64,000 nucleotides of DNA from positions 744,001 through 808,000 of the forward strand of contig JADJWQ010000001.1 of the NCBI GenBank assembly GCA_016716265.1. Direction: 5' to 3'. A program made the translations under genes and the position numbers. The stretch comes from Planctomycetota bacterium. GTDB taxonomy: Bacteria; Planctomycetota; UBA1135; UBA2386. Shown here in pieces: positions 45,240 through 54,953 of the stretch. Under the pieces are notes generated by a model that was not told the origin of the DNA, made no database searches, and saw only the letters and a program-made list of their open reading frames with translations. Every line of letters starts with the position of its first letter. Within the stretch, counting starts at the first letter, position 1.

Positions 45240-46526
45240 ATGGTCCACGCCGGCTCGGAGGCGGCCACGCCGCGGCCGGCGACCGGCCACACGCTTCCCC
45301 GGGCGCGCTCGCGGCGCCACACTCGGACAGCTCGTGGCGCGCGCCCCGCACTCCCCCGTCGCACCGGAGACTCCGCCCTGATCGCCCCCCGCCTCGCGCT
45401 GTACTACGTCGCCGTGTTCGCGGTGCTCGGCGCCTGGCTTCCGTACTGGCCCAAGTGGCTCGAGGCGCGCGGCTGTGACGACCGGCAGATCGGCTGGCTG
45501 CTCGCCGTCGCGATCTGCGTGCGCACGGTCGCGACGCCGTGGATCGCGGCCCGCGCCGACCGCTCCGGGCGCAGGCGGCGGGCACTCGCGCTGCTGTCCG
45601 CGCTCGCCGCTGCGAGCTTCCTGCCGTTCGGCGCGATGCACGGCTTCGCCGCGCTGCTCGTGCCGAGCTTCCTGTTCGGGCTGTTCTACCCCACGCTGAT
45701 CCCGCTGTGCGACAACCTGACCGTGCTCGCGGCGCGCGAGCACGGCCTGCGCTACGGGCGCATGCGGTTGTGGGGATCGCTCGCGTTCCTGGTCGCAGTC
45801 GTCGCGGTCGGCCGGCTCGTCGACGTGCGTGGACCGGAGATCGTCTACGGCGTCGTGCTCGGTGCGCTCTGCTTCGCGGCGCTCGCGGCGCCGCTCGTTC
45901 CCGAGTGCGGTGGCCGCGGTCACGTGCCCGCGCCCGGCGAGCGCCCGATCCGCACGCTGCTCCGGGACCCCGCGCTCCTGCGCGTGCTCGCGGTCGCCGG
46001 CGTCGTGCAGGCGAGCCACGGTGCCTACTACAGCTTCTCGACGCTGCACTGGACCGCGCACGGCATCAGCGAGACGACGGTCGGCTGGCTGTGGGCCGAG
46101 GGGGTCGTCGCCGAGATCGTGCTGTTCGCGGTCGGCGCCGGGTGGGCCGACCGCATGGGCGCACGCCGGCTGTTCCTGCTCGGCGCGGGGGCCGCCGTGC
46201 TGCGTTGGGTGGTGCTCGCGAGCAGCGTCGACCAGGGCGTGCTCGCGGCGACGAACTGGCTGCACGCGCTGAGCTTCGGCGCGACGCACCTCGCGGCGAT
46301 CGGCCACCTGCAGCGCCACGTGCCGCCGGCGTTCTCGGCGACCGCGCAGAGCCTGCTGTCGGCGTTGTCGACCGGCGTCGCGATGGCGCTGTCGACCGCG
46401 CTGTCCGGCGTGCTGTTCGCGCGCTTCGGCGGCGGCGTGTTCTGGGCGATGGCCGCGATCGCGTCGTGCGGCGCGGTGATCGCGCTGCGCACGGTTCCAC
46501 CGCGGCAGCGCCCGACGCCGGCGTAG
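45240..46526 (+). CDS. MFS transporter (LacY/HcaT-like MFS_1 group)
   Basis: Up to 428 aa. The recognisable transporter begins at LALYYVAVFAVLGAWLPYWP (from about 45390), so the 46 residues after ATG 45240 are probably not part of the mature protein; a non-ATG start near 45378 (CTG) is an alternative. About twelve hydrophobic helices follow, with the group's features PSFLFGLFYPTLIPLCDNLT, LRYGRMRLWGSLAFL and TNWLHALSFGATHLAAI. This subgroup moves phenylpropionate, nucleosides or sugars; no substrate residues can be assigned here. The export of aryl acids made by the upstream pathway is only a guess. The gene is convergent with the degenerate NtrC-like gene, with stops one base apart. Confidence 0.82.
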   Translation: MVHAGSEAATPRPATGHTLPRARSRRHTRTARGARPALPRRTGDSALIAPRLALYYVAVFAVLGAWLPYWPKWLEARGCDDRQIGWLLAVAICVRTVATPWIAARADRSGRRRRALALLSALAAASFLPFGAMHGFAALLVPSFLFGLFYPTLIPLCDNLTVLAAREHGLRYGRMRLWGSLAFLVAVVAVGRLVDVRGPEIVYGVVLGALCFAALAAPLVPECGGRGHVPAPGERPIRTLLRDPALLRVLAVAGVVQASHGAYYSFSTLHWTAHGISETTVGWLWAEGVVAEIVLFAVGAGWADRMGARRLFLLGAGAAVLRWVVLASSVDQGVLAATNWLHALSFGATHLAAIGHLQRHVPPAFSATAQSLLSALSTGVAMALSTALSGVLFARFGGGVFWAMAAIASCGAVIALRTVPPRQRPTPA

Positions 46527-46527
46527 G

Positions 46528-47736
<1,209 letters not shown>

Positions 47737-47767
47737 CTGAAAGCCTCCAGTCGCGCGATCCCTCCAT

Positions 47768-48466
47768 TCAAGACGACAACAGCTCGGAGGCAAGCTCGTC
47801 CCACTCGTCGCCGGCCAGGACGCGGGCGATCCCGGAGACCGGCACGCCACCGTCCTGCATCAACAGGCCGAAGCTCGGCGACATCCGCCGCCGCAACGAA
47901 TCCTCGAGCGAGTCCATCCAGGCGCGGGCCGCCCCGCCCTGCAGCAGCTGCTCGAAGTTCGCGTCGAGCCGGCTCGGCCGCACGCGGAACAGCCAGCCGC
48001 GGCCGTACGGATCGTCGCTCATCAGCTCGGGGTGCTCGGCGAGCACGTCGTTCCGCTCGACGATCTCGCCGTCGAGCGGTGCCTGCACGTCGACGCCCTT
48101 CGGTCCGACCGACAGGCGCGACATCCGGTGCCCCTGTTGCAGCCGGGCGCCGACCTTCGGCAGCGCGATCTGCTCGGCCGGGCCGACGACCTTCTGCGCG
48201 AAGTCGTCGAGACCGACGGTGACGAGGCCGTCCGCGTCGGGCCGGACCCAGGCGTGCCCGGGGTGGTAGAAGCGCTCGAGCGGGAACCCGAACCAGCCGC
48301 TCAGGGTCCGCGCGAACGGCCCCTCCGGCTGCGCCGTGCCGGCCGGCGTCGGCCGCTTCGCCAGCAGCAGCTGCCAGAACAGCACGAGCGCCGCGAGGAA
48401 GCCGAGCACGAGCACGTATTCGAGCCCCTTGGTGAGGAACAGGTCGGTGGGAAGCGGATCGTTCAT
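47768..48466 (-). CDS. Membrane-anchored GcvH-like protein without the lipoyl lysine
   Basis: Protein of 232 aa. A membrane segment covers about 15-36 (LEYVLVLGFLAALVLFWQLL), followed by a full glycine-cleavage-H fold signature: HAWVRPDADGLVTVGLDDFA, VGPAEQIALPKVGARLQQG, VQAPLDGEIVERND, then DDPYGRGWLFRVRP. In lipoylated GcvH a lysine sits eight residues before the Pro of the A/SPxxG block; here that position is Pro122, and the only nearby lysine (Lys123) is displaced by one. The fold is thus kept but lipoylation is doubtful. It is cotranscribed with HybB- and HybA-like genes (2-bp and overlapping junctions), so it is likely a subunit of that membrane complex. Confidence 0.85.
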   Translation of the reverse strand: MNDPLPTDLFLTKGLEYVLVLGFLAALVLFWQLLLAKRPTPAGTAQPEGPFARTLSGWFGFPLERFYHPGHAWVRPDADGLVTVGLDDFAQKVVGPAEQIALPKVGARLQQGHRMSRLSVGPKGVDVQAPLDGEIVERNDVLAEHPELMSDDPYGRGWLFRVRPSRLDANFEQLLQGGAARAWMDSLEDSLRRRMSPSFGLLMQDGGVPVSGIARVLAGDEWDELASELLSS

Positions 48467-48467
48467 G

Positions 48468-49769
48468 TCAGTTCTCCTTGACGAGCAGCCTGTCAGCCGG
48501 GCGCTCCGCGGCCGTCGGCTCCTCCTTGCGCTCGCGCTTCCACGCGGGCTCCGCGTCGAGGACCGGCATCCGATTGACGACCCAGCGGAACACCCAGATC
48601 TGGGCCGAGATGACGCCGAGCGTCACGACGACCTCCATCCACGACGGCACGTAGCGCACCGCGGCGTGTGGCATGAAGGCGACCACCGAGACGTTCAGCC
48701 GGTTGAGGACGATCCCGAACAGCGCCATGACCGACGCGATGCGGGCGAGACGTGTGTTGCGGCGACGCCAGGCCAGCACGTACAGCGCGCACGGCACGGC
48801 GACGAAGCCGAGGTTCTCGAGCAGGAACCAGGCGCCCCAGCCGCCCCCCATGTAGCGCCAGTCACGGCCGTGCACGAACACCACCGTCTGCAGGAACATG
48901 TAGACGAACATCGAGCCGGCGCAGATCCGCGACAGCCCGACCAGGATCCGCTCCTGCGAGAAGTGGTATGCGGCGCTCGCCCGGGCCCGGAACACGCGGC
49001 GGCTGATCGTGCCCTCGAGGATCACCATCGACAGGCCTGCGAACACGCTCGACACCAGGAACTGGATCGGCACGAACTCCGAGTACCAGAGCGGCTGGAT
49101 CTTGGGCTTCGCCATCAGGTACAGCGCGCCCAGGCCGGACTGGTGCAGCATCGACAGCGAGATGCCGAGGATCACGGCACCGAGCGTCATCGCGGACAGG
49201 ATCCGGCGCAGCCGCTTCATGCCGAGCCACTCGGCGACCGCCGGCGAGAACTCGACCGCCGCGGCGATCATGTAGAGCATGAAGTGCCAGGCGACGAGGA
49301 ACAGCACCGAGCTCAGACCGAAGTCGTTGCCGATGACCGGATTGATCACGTTCCACGGCCGGCCGAGGTCGAGCACCAGCGCACCGGCGTAGAATACGTA
49401 CGCGAGCAGGCCATTGAGGATCGTCACGCGGACGATCGGCCGGTAGCGCTGCAGCCGCAGCACGTGGACGAGGAACACCATCACGTAGGCGCCACCCGCG
49501 AACGCGACGCCGGTGATGACGTTGAAGCCCTTCCACAGGCCCCACGGCTGCTCCTGCGTCAGGTTCGACACCGCGCCGAGGCCGTAGGCGAAACGGAAGC
49601 CCAGGATGACCGCGGTGGCGAGGATCACGAGCCCGGAGATCACGTTGAAGGGCGTGAGCAGCGGGCCGCGCGGCTTCAGCTCGGCGCGCAGGAAGCGCAG
49701 CAGGCGCTGGCGCTCGCTGATGGCCTCCGGAGCTGCCTGCCCCGGCAGGTTCTGTTCGATCGTGGTCAT
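48468..49769 (-). CDS. NrfD/HybB-like polytopic membrane quinone-interaction subunit
   Basis: Protein of 433 aa with about ten membrane helices (for example NGLLAYVFYAGALVLDLGRP, then VLFLVAWHFMLYMIAAAVEF and MFVYMFLQTVVFVHG). The NrfD/PsrC family forms the membrane part of complexes that pass electrons between Fe-S proteins and quinones (HybB of hydrogenase-2 is the best match by size and neighbours). Features of the HybB branch include GGAYVMVFLVHVLRL and GLGALYLMAKPKIQPLWYSE. The ATG overlaps the stop of the HybA-like gene by 4 bp (49766-49769). No hydrogenase or other catalytic subunit is encoded in the window, so the electron donor or acceptor is not known. Confidence 0.92.
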   Translation of the reverse strand: MTTIEQNLPGQAAPEAISERQRLLRFLRAELKPRGPLLTPFNVISGLVILATAVILGFRFAYGLGAVSNLTQEQPWGLWKGFNVITGVAFAGGAYVMVFLVHVLRLQRYRPIVRVTILNGLLAYVFYAGALVLDLGRPWNVINPVIGNDFGLSSVLFLVAWHFMLYMIAAAVEFSPAVAEWLGMKRLRRILSAMTLGAVILGISLSMLHQSGLGALYLMAKPKIQPLWYSEFVPIQFLVSSVFAGLSMVILEGTISRRVFRARASAAYHFSQERILVGLSRICAGSMFVYMFLQTVVFVHGRDWRYMGGGWGAWFLLENLGFVAVPCALYVLAWRRRNTRLARIASVMALFGIVLNRLNVSVVAFMPHAAVRYVPSWMEVVVTLGVISAQIWVFRWVVNRMPVLDAEPAWKRERKEEPTAAERPADRLLVKEN

Positions 49770-50671
49770 CGGGCTGCACCTCCCTCGGGCCGCTCACTGG
49801 CGACCGCCTTGCTGATACCGAGCAGCAGCGGTGGGACGAGCGTCAGCACCACCGGCACGCCGTACAGGAACTCCTTGGTCATCGCCGGGTAGCTCTCGGT
49901 CTCGACCTCCTTCGGGAAGCCGAGCTCCTCGAACGGGACCTTGGCGAGGTATAGCCACGACGTGCCGCCGGCCTCGCGCTCGCCGTAGATGTGGTGGTAG
50001 TAGTCGTCCGGTGCTTCGGCGATCCGCCGGTGCGCCTCCTCGATGAGCTCGCTGCGGCGGCCGAACGTCAATGCGCCGGCCGGGCAGTTCTCGACGCAGC
50101 GCGGCGGCTGCCCCTCGGCCAGCCGGTCGGCACACATGTCGCACTTCTGGATGCGGGGGTTCGGGCTGTCGTACTCGAACTTCGGCATCCCGAACGGGCA
50201 GGAGAGCATGCAGTAGCGGCAACCCATGCACTTGCTCCCGCGCCATACGACCGGGCCCTCGTCGGTCTTCAGCAACGCCTTCGTGAGGCACGCCGACGCA
50301 CAGGCCGGCTGCAGGCAGTGCATGCACTGCCTCTTCACGAACACGCCGCCCATCTCGACGCGCTCCTCCGGAAACGTGTAGCTGTCGACGACCGACAGCT
50401 GTGTCGTCGTCGTGTCGGAGCGGCAGACCTCCTCCGGCGCCGGGAGGCCGTGGCCCTCGGCGCAGACCTTCGTGCAGGTCTGGCAGCCCATGCACATCGT
50501 GGTGTCGACCAGCACGCCGTACGGATCACCCTCCGCTTCGGCTTGGGCCATCGCCGCGGGCGTCAATGCGAGGCCGGCGCCCGCGGCGCCCAGCACGCGG
50601 AGGAATCCGCGCCGGTCGCAATTCGTCACCGGTTCTCTCCGGTCGTCCAGTTCGTCTTCTCTCGGGGTCAT
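49766..50671 (-). CDS. HybA-like Tat-exported 4x[4Fe-4S] ferredoxin subunit
   Basis: Protein of 301 aa with a Tat signal (CDRRGFLRVLGAAGAGL). Four ferredoxin-type clusters are visible: CMGCQTCTKVCAEGHG; CMHCLQPACASACLTKA; CMGCRYCMLSCPFGMPK; and CDMCADRLAEGQPPRCVENC. The third and fourth carry the PFG and CPAGA motifs typical of HybA/DmsB-type subunits. A C-terminal hydrophobic helix (VPVVLTLVPPLLLGISKAVA) anchors it, as in HybA. It transfers electrons on the outer face between a partner and the HybB-like membrane subunit. Start is ATG 50671 with the Tat motif at about residue 18. It is followed by HybB with a 4-bp overlap. Confidence 0.92.
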   Translation of the reverse strand: MTPREDELDDRREPVTNCDRRGFLRVLGAAGAGLALTPAAMAQAEAEGDPYGVLVDTTMCMGCQTCTKVCAEGHGLPAPEEVCRSDTTTTQLSVVDSYTFPEERVEMGGVFVKRQCMHCLQPACASACLTKALLKTDEGPVVWRGSKCMGCRYCMLSCPFGMPKFEYDSPNPRIQKCDMCADRLAEGQPPRCVENCPAGALTFGRRSELIEEAHRRIAEAPDDYYHHIYGEREAGGTSWLYLAKVPFEELGFPKEVETESYPAMTKEFLYGVPVVLTLVPPLLLGISKAVASERPEGGAAR

Positions 50672-50837
50672 CTGGGGTTCTCCTCGTGGCCACCGGCGCG
50701 ACGGCGCGGTGCGCCAGGTCGAAGCTCGTTCGTCGTCATGGATGCGGTTCGCGAACCCGGTTCACGTATGCGGTCAGGACGATCGCGCCCACCGCAGTGG
50801 GTGGGCACGACCGACAGGAGCGCCGCGGACCCGGGCG

Positions 50838-51620
50838 TCACGGCAGCGCGTCGCTCGGCTCGTCTGCCCGGTCGAACAGGTCGCTGCAGAGCTGCTGCCA
50901 GGTCGGCTCGTCGATCTGGTCGTGCAGGTGGCCGACCAGCGCACCGCCGTCCGCCACCGCGTGGCTCATCGCGTGGCCGCTGCCGAGCAGACCGACCAAC
51001 CGGTCGACCTCCGTGCAGAACCAGTCGCGCGCTCTCCGGCCGTGGCGCAGGAATGCCCGCTCGGCGCGCGACACCTCGCTGCGCAGGCGGACCAGCCAGC
51101 CGTCGGCGTACGGCACGTCGTTGACGAGCTGCGGCCGCCAGTGCAGCGCGTCGTTGCGGCTCACGACGACGCCGGAGACCGGCGCCCGCAGCACCACCAT
51201 GCGCGAGCCGCGACGCAGCCGGGCGATCGGCTCGCCGCGCTGGAACCAGCGCCCGACCTCCGGGAGCTCGACCGACGACACCGGCCCGAGCACGGTCGGC
51301 GCGAGATCGTCGGTCCCCACGACCACCTCGTCGCGATTCGGCCGCGCCCAGGCGTGACCGGCCGCGACCGCCACGTCGCTCGCGAGGCGCAGGCCCTTGT
51401 AGCAGAGCTCCGCCGGCTCCCCGCTCACCAGCCACGTGCGAAACCGCGGGCTGAACATGCTGAGCAGGAGGCCGGCGAAGATCGCCGGCACCGCGACCGC
51501 CAGCACCACGAAGCGGGCGAAGAACACCAGCGCCGCGAGCGCCGGCAGGGCGATGCACACGAGGGCCAGGGCGACCCCGATCCGGAGCCAGTCGTACTTC
51601 TGAACGCGGGTGGTTCTCAT
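50838..51620 (-). CDS. Membrane GcvH-like protein without any lysine at the lipoyl site
   Basis: Protein of 260 aa from ATG 51620, with AGGAGC about 11-17 bp upstream. Two hydrophobic helices occupy about 12-34 and 36-56. The GcvH-like domain spans about 88-180: HAWARPNRDEVVVGTDDLAP, LGPVSSVELPEVGRWFQRGE, VLRAPVSGVVVSRND, then PYADGWLVRLR. The canonical lipoyl-lysine position (eight residues before Pro147) is Ser139 and the surrounding segment RLRRGSRMVV has no lysine. This is a second non-lipoylatable GcvH in the same operon. The C-terminal 80 residues (WFCTEVDRLVGLLGSGHAM) are helical. It is the first gene of the five-gene minus-strand operon. Confidence 0.82.
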   Translation of the reverse strand: MRTTRVQKYDWLRIGVALALVCIALPALAALVFFARFVVLAVAVPAIFAGLLLSMFSPRFRTWLVSGEPAELCYKGLRLASDVAVAAGHAWARPNRDEVVVGTDDLAPTVLGPVSSVELPEVGRWFQRGEPIARLRRGSRMVVLRAPVSGVVVSRNDALHWRPQLVNDVPYADGWLVRLRSEVSRAERAFLRHGRRARDWFCTEVDRLVGLLGSGHAMSHAVADGGALVGHLHDQIDEPTWQQLCSDLFDRADEPSDALP

Positions 51621-51637
51621 CGTCTGCGAACGCTCCT

Positions 51638-51659
51638 CGGGTGCCTGTCGCGGCACCCG
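51638..51659. promoter_or_regulatory. Perfect inverted repeat beside the ribosome-binding site of the redox operon
   Basis: CGGGTGCC (51638-51645) and GGCACCCG (51652-51659) form a perfect 8-bp stem with a TGTCGC loop. On the minus strand it directly precedes the Shine-Dalgarno (51631-51637) of the first GcvH-like gene, in the 258-bp divergent region facing the heme-sensor kinase. It may be a translational-control hairpin or a regulator-binding site. I found no convincing -24/-12 promoter nearby. Confidence 0.35.
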
Positions 51660-51878
51660 CGGGCGTGCAGAGCAACGCGCGGTCCGGACCCGCCGACGAA
51701 CCTCGCGCATCGCCGGATCCTCCCACGGCAGCGGGAGTTACAGGTCAATCGGTCCGCCGGCCACGAAATCAGCGCGCGCCCGGTGGGTTGAGGACTTCAA
51801 CGGTCCGTGGAGATCTTCAGCGGTGGCGTCCTCCACAGCGGGGGCCGCCGCGCCGGCCGCGGCCGTCGAGAGCACACG

Positions 51879-53519
51879 ATGACCTCACCCACCGGTGCCC
51901 GGATCGACCGCTCCCTGGTCGGCTCGCTGGGATTCCGGCTCCTGCTGCCGTTGTTCCTGACGATCGGCGCGGTGCTCACCGGCTACGCCGCGCTGAGCTT
52001 CGACTCGACCCGCAGCCACGTCATGCGGCTCGTGCGCAGCGAGATCCAGCGCTCCAGCGGGCTGATCCAGCAGGCCACCCACGACGGCATGTTGCTGAAC
52101 CGCCTCGACGAGGTGCAGACGACGATCGAGCGGCTGTCCGGCGCTCCCGACCTCGCGGCGATCCGGATCTACGACAAGGCCGGCGAGATCGTCATCTCGG
52201 CGGACCGCGCCGAGATCGGCAGCCGGATCGAGGTCGCCGAGGAGCCGTGCCTGAGCTGCCACGGCGACGGCGAGCCGCTGACGCGCGCGAAGCTCGAGGA
52301 GATCCGGCTCGCGACGCGCGGCAGCGACCGCGAGGTGCTACGCCACCTGACCGTGATCGCGAACGCACCGAGCTGCGCCGCGTTCGGCTGCCACAGCTCG
52401 CCGGAGGAGGAGAAAGCCCTCGGCGTGCTCGACGTCGAGATGTCGATGGCGCCGATCGACGCGACGATCGCGTCCGCGCGCAGCCAGCTCGCCTGGGCCA
52501 CGGTCGTGCTCGTGCTGATCGTCGTCGCCAGCACCACGATGCTGATCCGGCGCCTCGTGCAGCGGCCGGTCGAGACCCTCTACCGCGCCACGCAACGGAT
52601 CGCCACGGGCGACCTCGACACGCGGATCGAGGTGACCGGCCGCCACGAGATCGCGCGGCTCGGCGAGGCGTTCAACCGGATGGCCGAGGACCTGCAGCGC
52701 GCGCACGACGACCTGCAGGGGTGGTCGCGCAAGCTGGAGGCGAAGGTCGTCGAGAAGACCGACGAGCTGCGCCGCGCACAGCGCCACGTATTGCATTCGG
52801 AGAAGATGGCGTCGCTCGGCCGGCTGTGCGCGACCGTCGCGCACGAGATCAACAACCCGCTGAGCGGTGTGCTGACCTACGCGCGCCTCGTCGAACGCTC
52901 GATCGCGGCGCAGCCGATCGAGCGAGCGACCGGCCAGGAGCTCGGCCGCTACCTCGGACTGATCCAGCGCGAGTGCGCGCGCTGCGGCGACATCGTCAAG
53001 AACCTGCTGCTGTTCGCACGGCAGAAAGGCGCCTCGCTGGCGCCGATCGACGTCAACACCGTGATCGACCGCTCGCTGATGCTCGTGCGGCACCACCTCG
53101 AGATGGGCGGCGTGCGCATCCACAACGAGCCGCTCGCGGGCGATGCCGAGATCGTCGCCGACGCCGGTCAGCTCCAGCAGGCATTGATGGACATGTTCGT
53201 CAATGCAGCCGAGGCGATGAGCGGCCCGGGCCAGGAGGGCGGCGACCTGACGGTGCGCACGACCGGCGACCGCGACGCCGTGCAGATCGACATCAGCGAC
53301 ACCGGCGTCGGCATCCCCCCCGACGTCCTGCCGCACGTGTTCGAGCCGTTCTTCTCGACCAAGGGCGACACCAGCGGCGTCGGGCTCGGGCTCGCCGTCG
53401 TCTACGGCATCGTCCGCGGGCACGGCGGATCGATCGAGATCGAGTCGGAGCCCGGCCGGGGCACGACGTTCCACGTCCGGTTGCCGCGCCGGCCCGGCCC
53501 GAGACCGGAGGAGGCGTGA
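51879..53519 (+). CDS. Sensor histidine kinase with two c-type-heme motifs in its periplasmic domain
   Basis: Protein of 546 aa; ATG 51879 is chosen over 51807 because the former begins the first membrane helix region. TM1 is about 17-39 and TM2 about 204-224. The periplasmic loop contains CLSCH (Cys124, Cys127, His128), a CxxCH heme-attachment motif, and CAAFGCH (Cys166, Cys171, His172), a CX4CH variant also able to bind heme. HAMP covers about 222-275, a coiled coil follows, and the kinase core has the H box VAHEINNPLSG with His322, N box NAAEAMSG, G1 DTGVGIPP and G2 GVGLGLAVVYG. It is expected to read external redox or gas signals through heme and pass phosphate to the regulator four bases downstream. 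Confidence 0.92.
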   Translation: MTSPTGARIDRSLVGSLGFRLLLPLFLTIGAVLTGYAALSFDSTRSHVMRLVRSEIQRSSGLIQQATHDGMLLNRLDEVQTTIERLSGAPDLAAIRIYDKAGEIVISADRAEIGSRIEVAEEPCLSCHGDGEPLTRAKLEEIRLATRGSDREVLRHLTVIANAPSCAAFGCHSSPEEEKALGVLDVEMSMAPIDATIASARSQLAWATVVLVLIVVASTTMLIRRLVQRPVETLYRATQRIATGDLDTRIEVTGRHEIARLGEAFNRMAEDLQRAHDDLQGWSRKLEAKVVEKTDELRRAQRHVLHSEKMASLGRLCATVAHEINNPLSGVLTYARLVERSIAAQPIERATGQELGRYLGLIQRECARCGDIVKNLLLFARQKGASLAPIDVNTVIDRSLMLVRHHLEMGGVRIHNEPLAGDAEIVADAGQLQQALMDMFVNAAEAMSGPGQEGGDLTVRTTGDRDAVQIDISDTGVGIPPDVLPHVFEPFFSTKGDTSGVGLGLAVVYGIVRGHGGSIEIESEPGRGTTFHVRLPRRPGPRPEEA

Positions 53520-53523
53520 TCGC

Positions 53524-54912
53524 GTGACCGAGCGTCGCCCCAGCATCCTGATCGTCGACGACGAGTTCTCGATCCGCGACTCGCTGACGCACTGGTTCCG
53601 CGCGGACGGCTTCGACGCCGTCGCCGCGGAGGACGCCCAGGCAGCGCTGCGGGCCATCGGCGTCCGCAGCTTCGACGTCGCGCTCGTCGACATCCGCATG
53701 CCCGGCATGGACGGCGTCGAGCTACAGCAGCGGCTGCAGACGGCCGCACCCGAGATGGCGGTCATCATGATGACGGCCTTCGCGTCGGTCGACACCGCGG
53801 TGCTGACGCTGAAGCGCGGCGCGTTCGACTACGTCACGAAGCCGGTCGATCCCGACGAGCTCGGCCACCTGGTGCAACGCGCGCTGGAGCAGCGGCGCCT
53901 GCGCGAGGAGAACGTCCGGCTCAAGGGCACGATCGACGAGCTGGTCGACGCCGATCCGATCGTCGGCGACAGCGAGCCGATGCACCGGGTGCTCGAGCTC
54001 GTCCGCAGCGTCGCGGCGACGGACACGACGGTGCTGATCCGCGGCGAGAGCGGCACCGGCAAGGAGCTGATCGCCCGCGCGATCCACGCGCTGAGCCCGC
54101 GGCGTTACTTCCCGCTGGTCCCCGTCAATTGCGGTGGGCTACCCGGCACCTTGCTCGAGAGCGAGCTGTTCGGCCACGAGCGCGGCGCGTTCACCGGTGC
54201 GCGCGAGCGGCGCAACGGCCGCATCGAGATGGCCGACGGCGGCACGCTGTTCCTCGACGAGGTCGGCACGATCGACGCCAAGATGCAGGTCGACCTGCTG
54301 CGCGTGCTCGAGACGAAGGAGTTCACGCGCGTCGGCGGCAACCGGCCGATCAAGTCCGACTTCCGCGTGATCTGCGCGACCAACGAGGACCTCGAGCGGG
54401 CGGTCGCCGAGGGCCGCCTGCGCGAGGACTTCTACTATCGCATCAACGTCGTGACGATCGTCGCGCCGCCGTTGCGCGAGCGGCCGTCGGACATCCCGCT
54501 GCTGGTCGAGCACTTCGTCCGCAAGTTCGCGCGGCAGATGGACAAGCGCATCACGGGCGTCAGCGACGAGGCGATGGAGGTCCTGCTCCGCTGGCGCTGG
54601 CCGGGCAACGTCCGCGAGCTGTCGAACGCGATCGAGCGCGCGATGGTGGTCGGCAAGCCGCCGCTGATCCAGCCGGACGACCTGCCGGTGAACCATGTGG
54701 CGGCGCCAGCGCACGCGCCGGGCTCCGGTTCCGCCCCCGGCGCGGCGCCCGCCGGATCGGCGAACGACTCGCTGGCCGACGTCGAGCGGCGCCACATCGC
54801 CGCGGTGCTCGAGCGGACCGGCTGGAACATCACGCGGGCGGCGCAGATCCTCGAAGTCGACCGGGTGACCGTCTACAACAAGATCAAGAAGTACGGCCTG
54901 CAGCGGTCGTGA
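53524..54912 (+). CDS. NtrC-family sigma-54-dependent response regulator
   Basis: Protein of 462 aa from GTG 53524, four bases after the kinase stop. The receiver is intact with DD near 12-13, Asp56 in ALVDIRMPGMDG and a TKP lysine. The AAA+ domain has Walker A GESGTGKE, GAFTGA, Walker B GGTLFLDEV and WRWPGNVREL, all intact. The C-terminal Fis-type helix-turn-helix is seen in TGWNITRAAQILEVDRVTVY. It should activate sigma-54 promoters when phosphorylated by the heme-motif kinase. Logical targets are the divergent redox operon and the downstream archaemetzincin, but no -24/-12 site was recognised. The degenerate NtrC-like protein at 46528 is clearly related in its receiver. Confidence 0.94.
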   Translation: MTERRPSILIVDDEFSIRDSLTHWFRADGFDAVAAEDAQAALRAIGVRSFDVALVDIRMPGMDGVELQQRLQTAAPEMAVIMMTAFASVDTAVLTLKRGAFDYVTKPVDPDELGHLVQRALEQRRLREENVRLKGTIDELVDADPIVGDSEPMHRVLELVRSVAATDTTVLIRGESGTGKELIARAIHALSPRRYFPLVPVNCGGLPGTLLESELFGHERGAFTGARERRNGRIEMADGGTLFLDEVGTIDAKMQVDLLRVLETKEFTRVGGNRPIKSDFRVICATNEDLERAVAEGRLREDFYYRINVVTIVAPPLRERPSDIPLLVEHFVRKFARQMDKRITGVSDEAMEVLLRWRWPGNVRELSNAIERAMVVGKPPLIQPDDLPVNHVAAPAHAPGSGSAPGAAPAGSANDSLADVERRHIAAVLERTGWNITRAAQILEVDRVTVYNKIKKYGLQRS

Positions 54913-54953
54913 GCCGGGCCGGCGGCGACGCGAGCGGGCGCGAACCGAGGACG

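Noticed and set aside
48468..50671. Hydrogenase operon
   Set aside because: HybA- and HybB-like subunits are present but no NiFe large/small subunits or maturation genes exist in the window.
51621..51878. Sigma-54 (-24/-12) promoter for the redox operon
   Set aside because: Looked for GG-N10-GC with TGGCAC/TTGC context on both strands; no convincing match.
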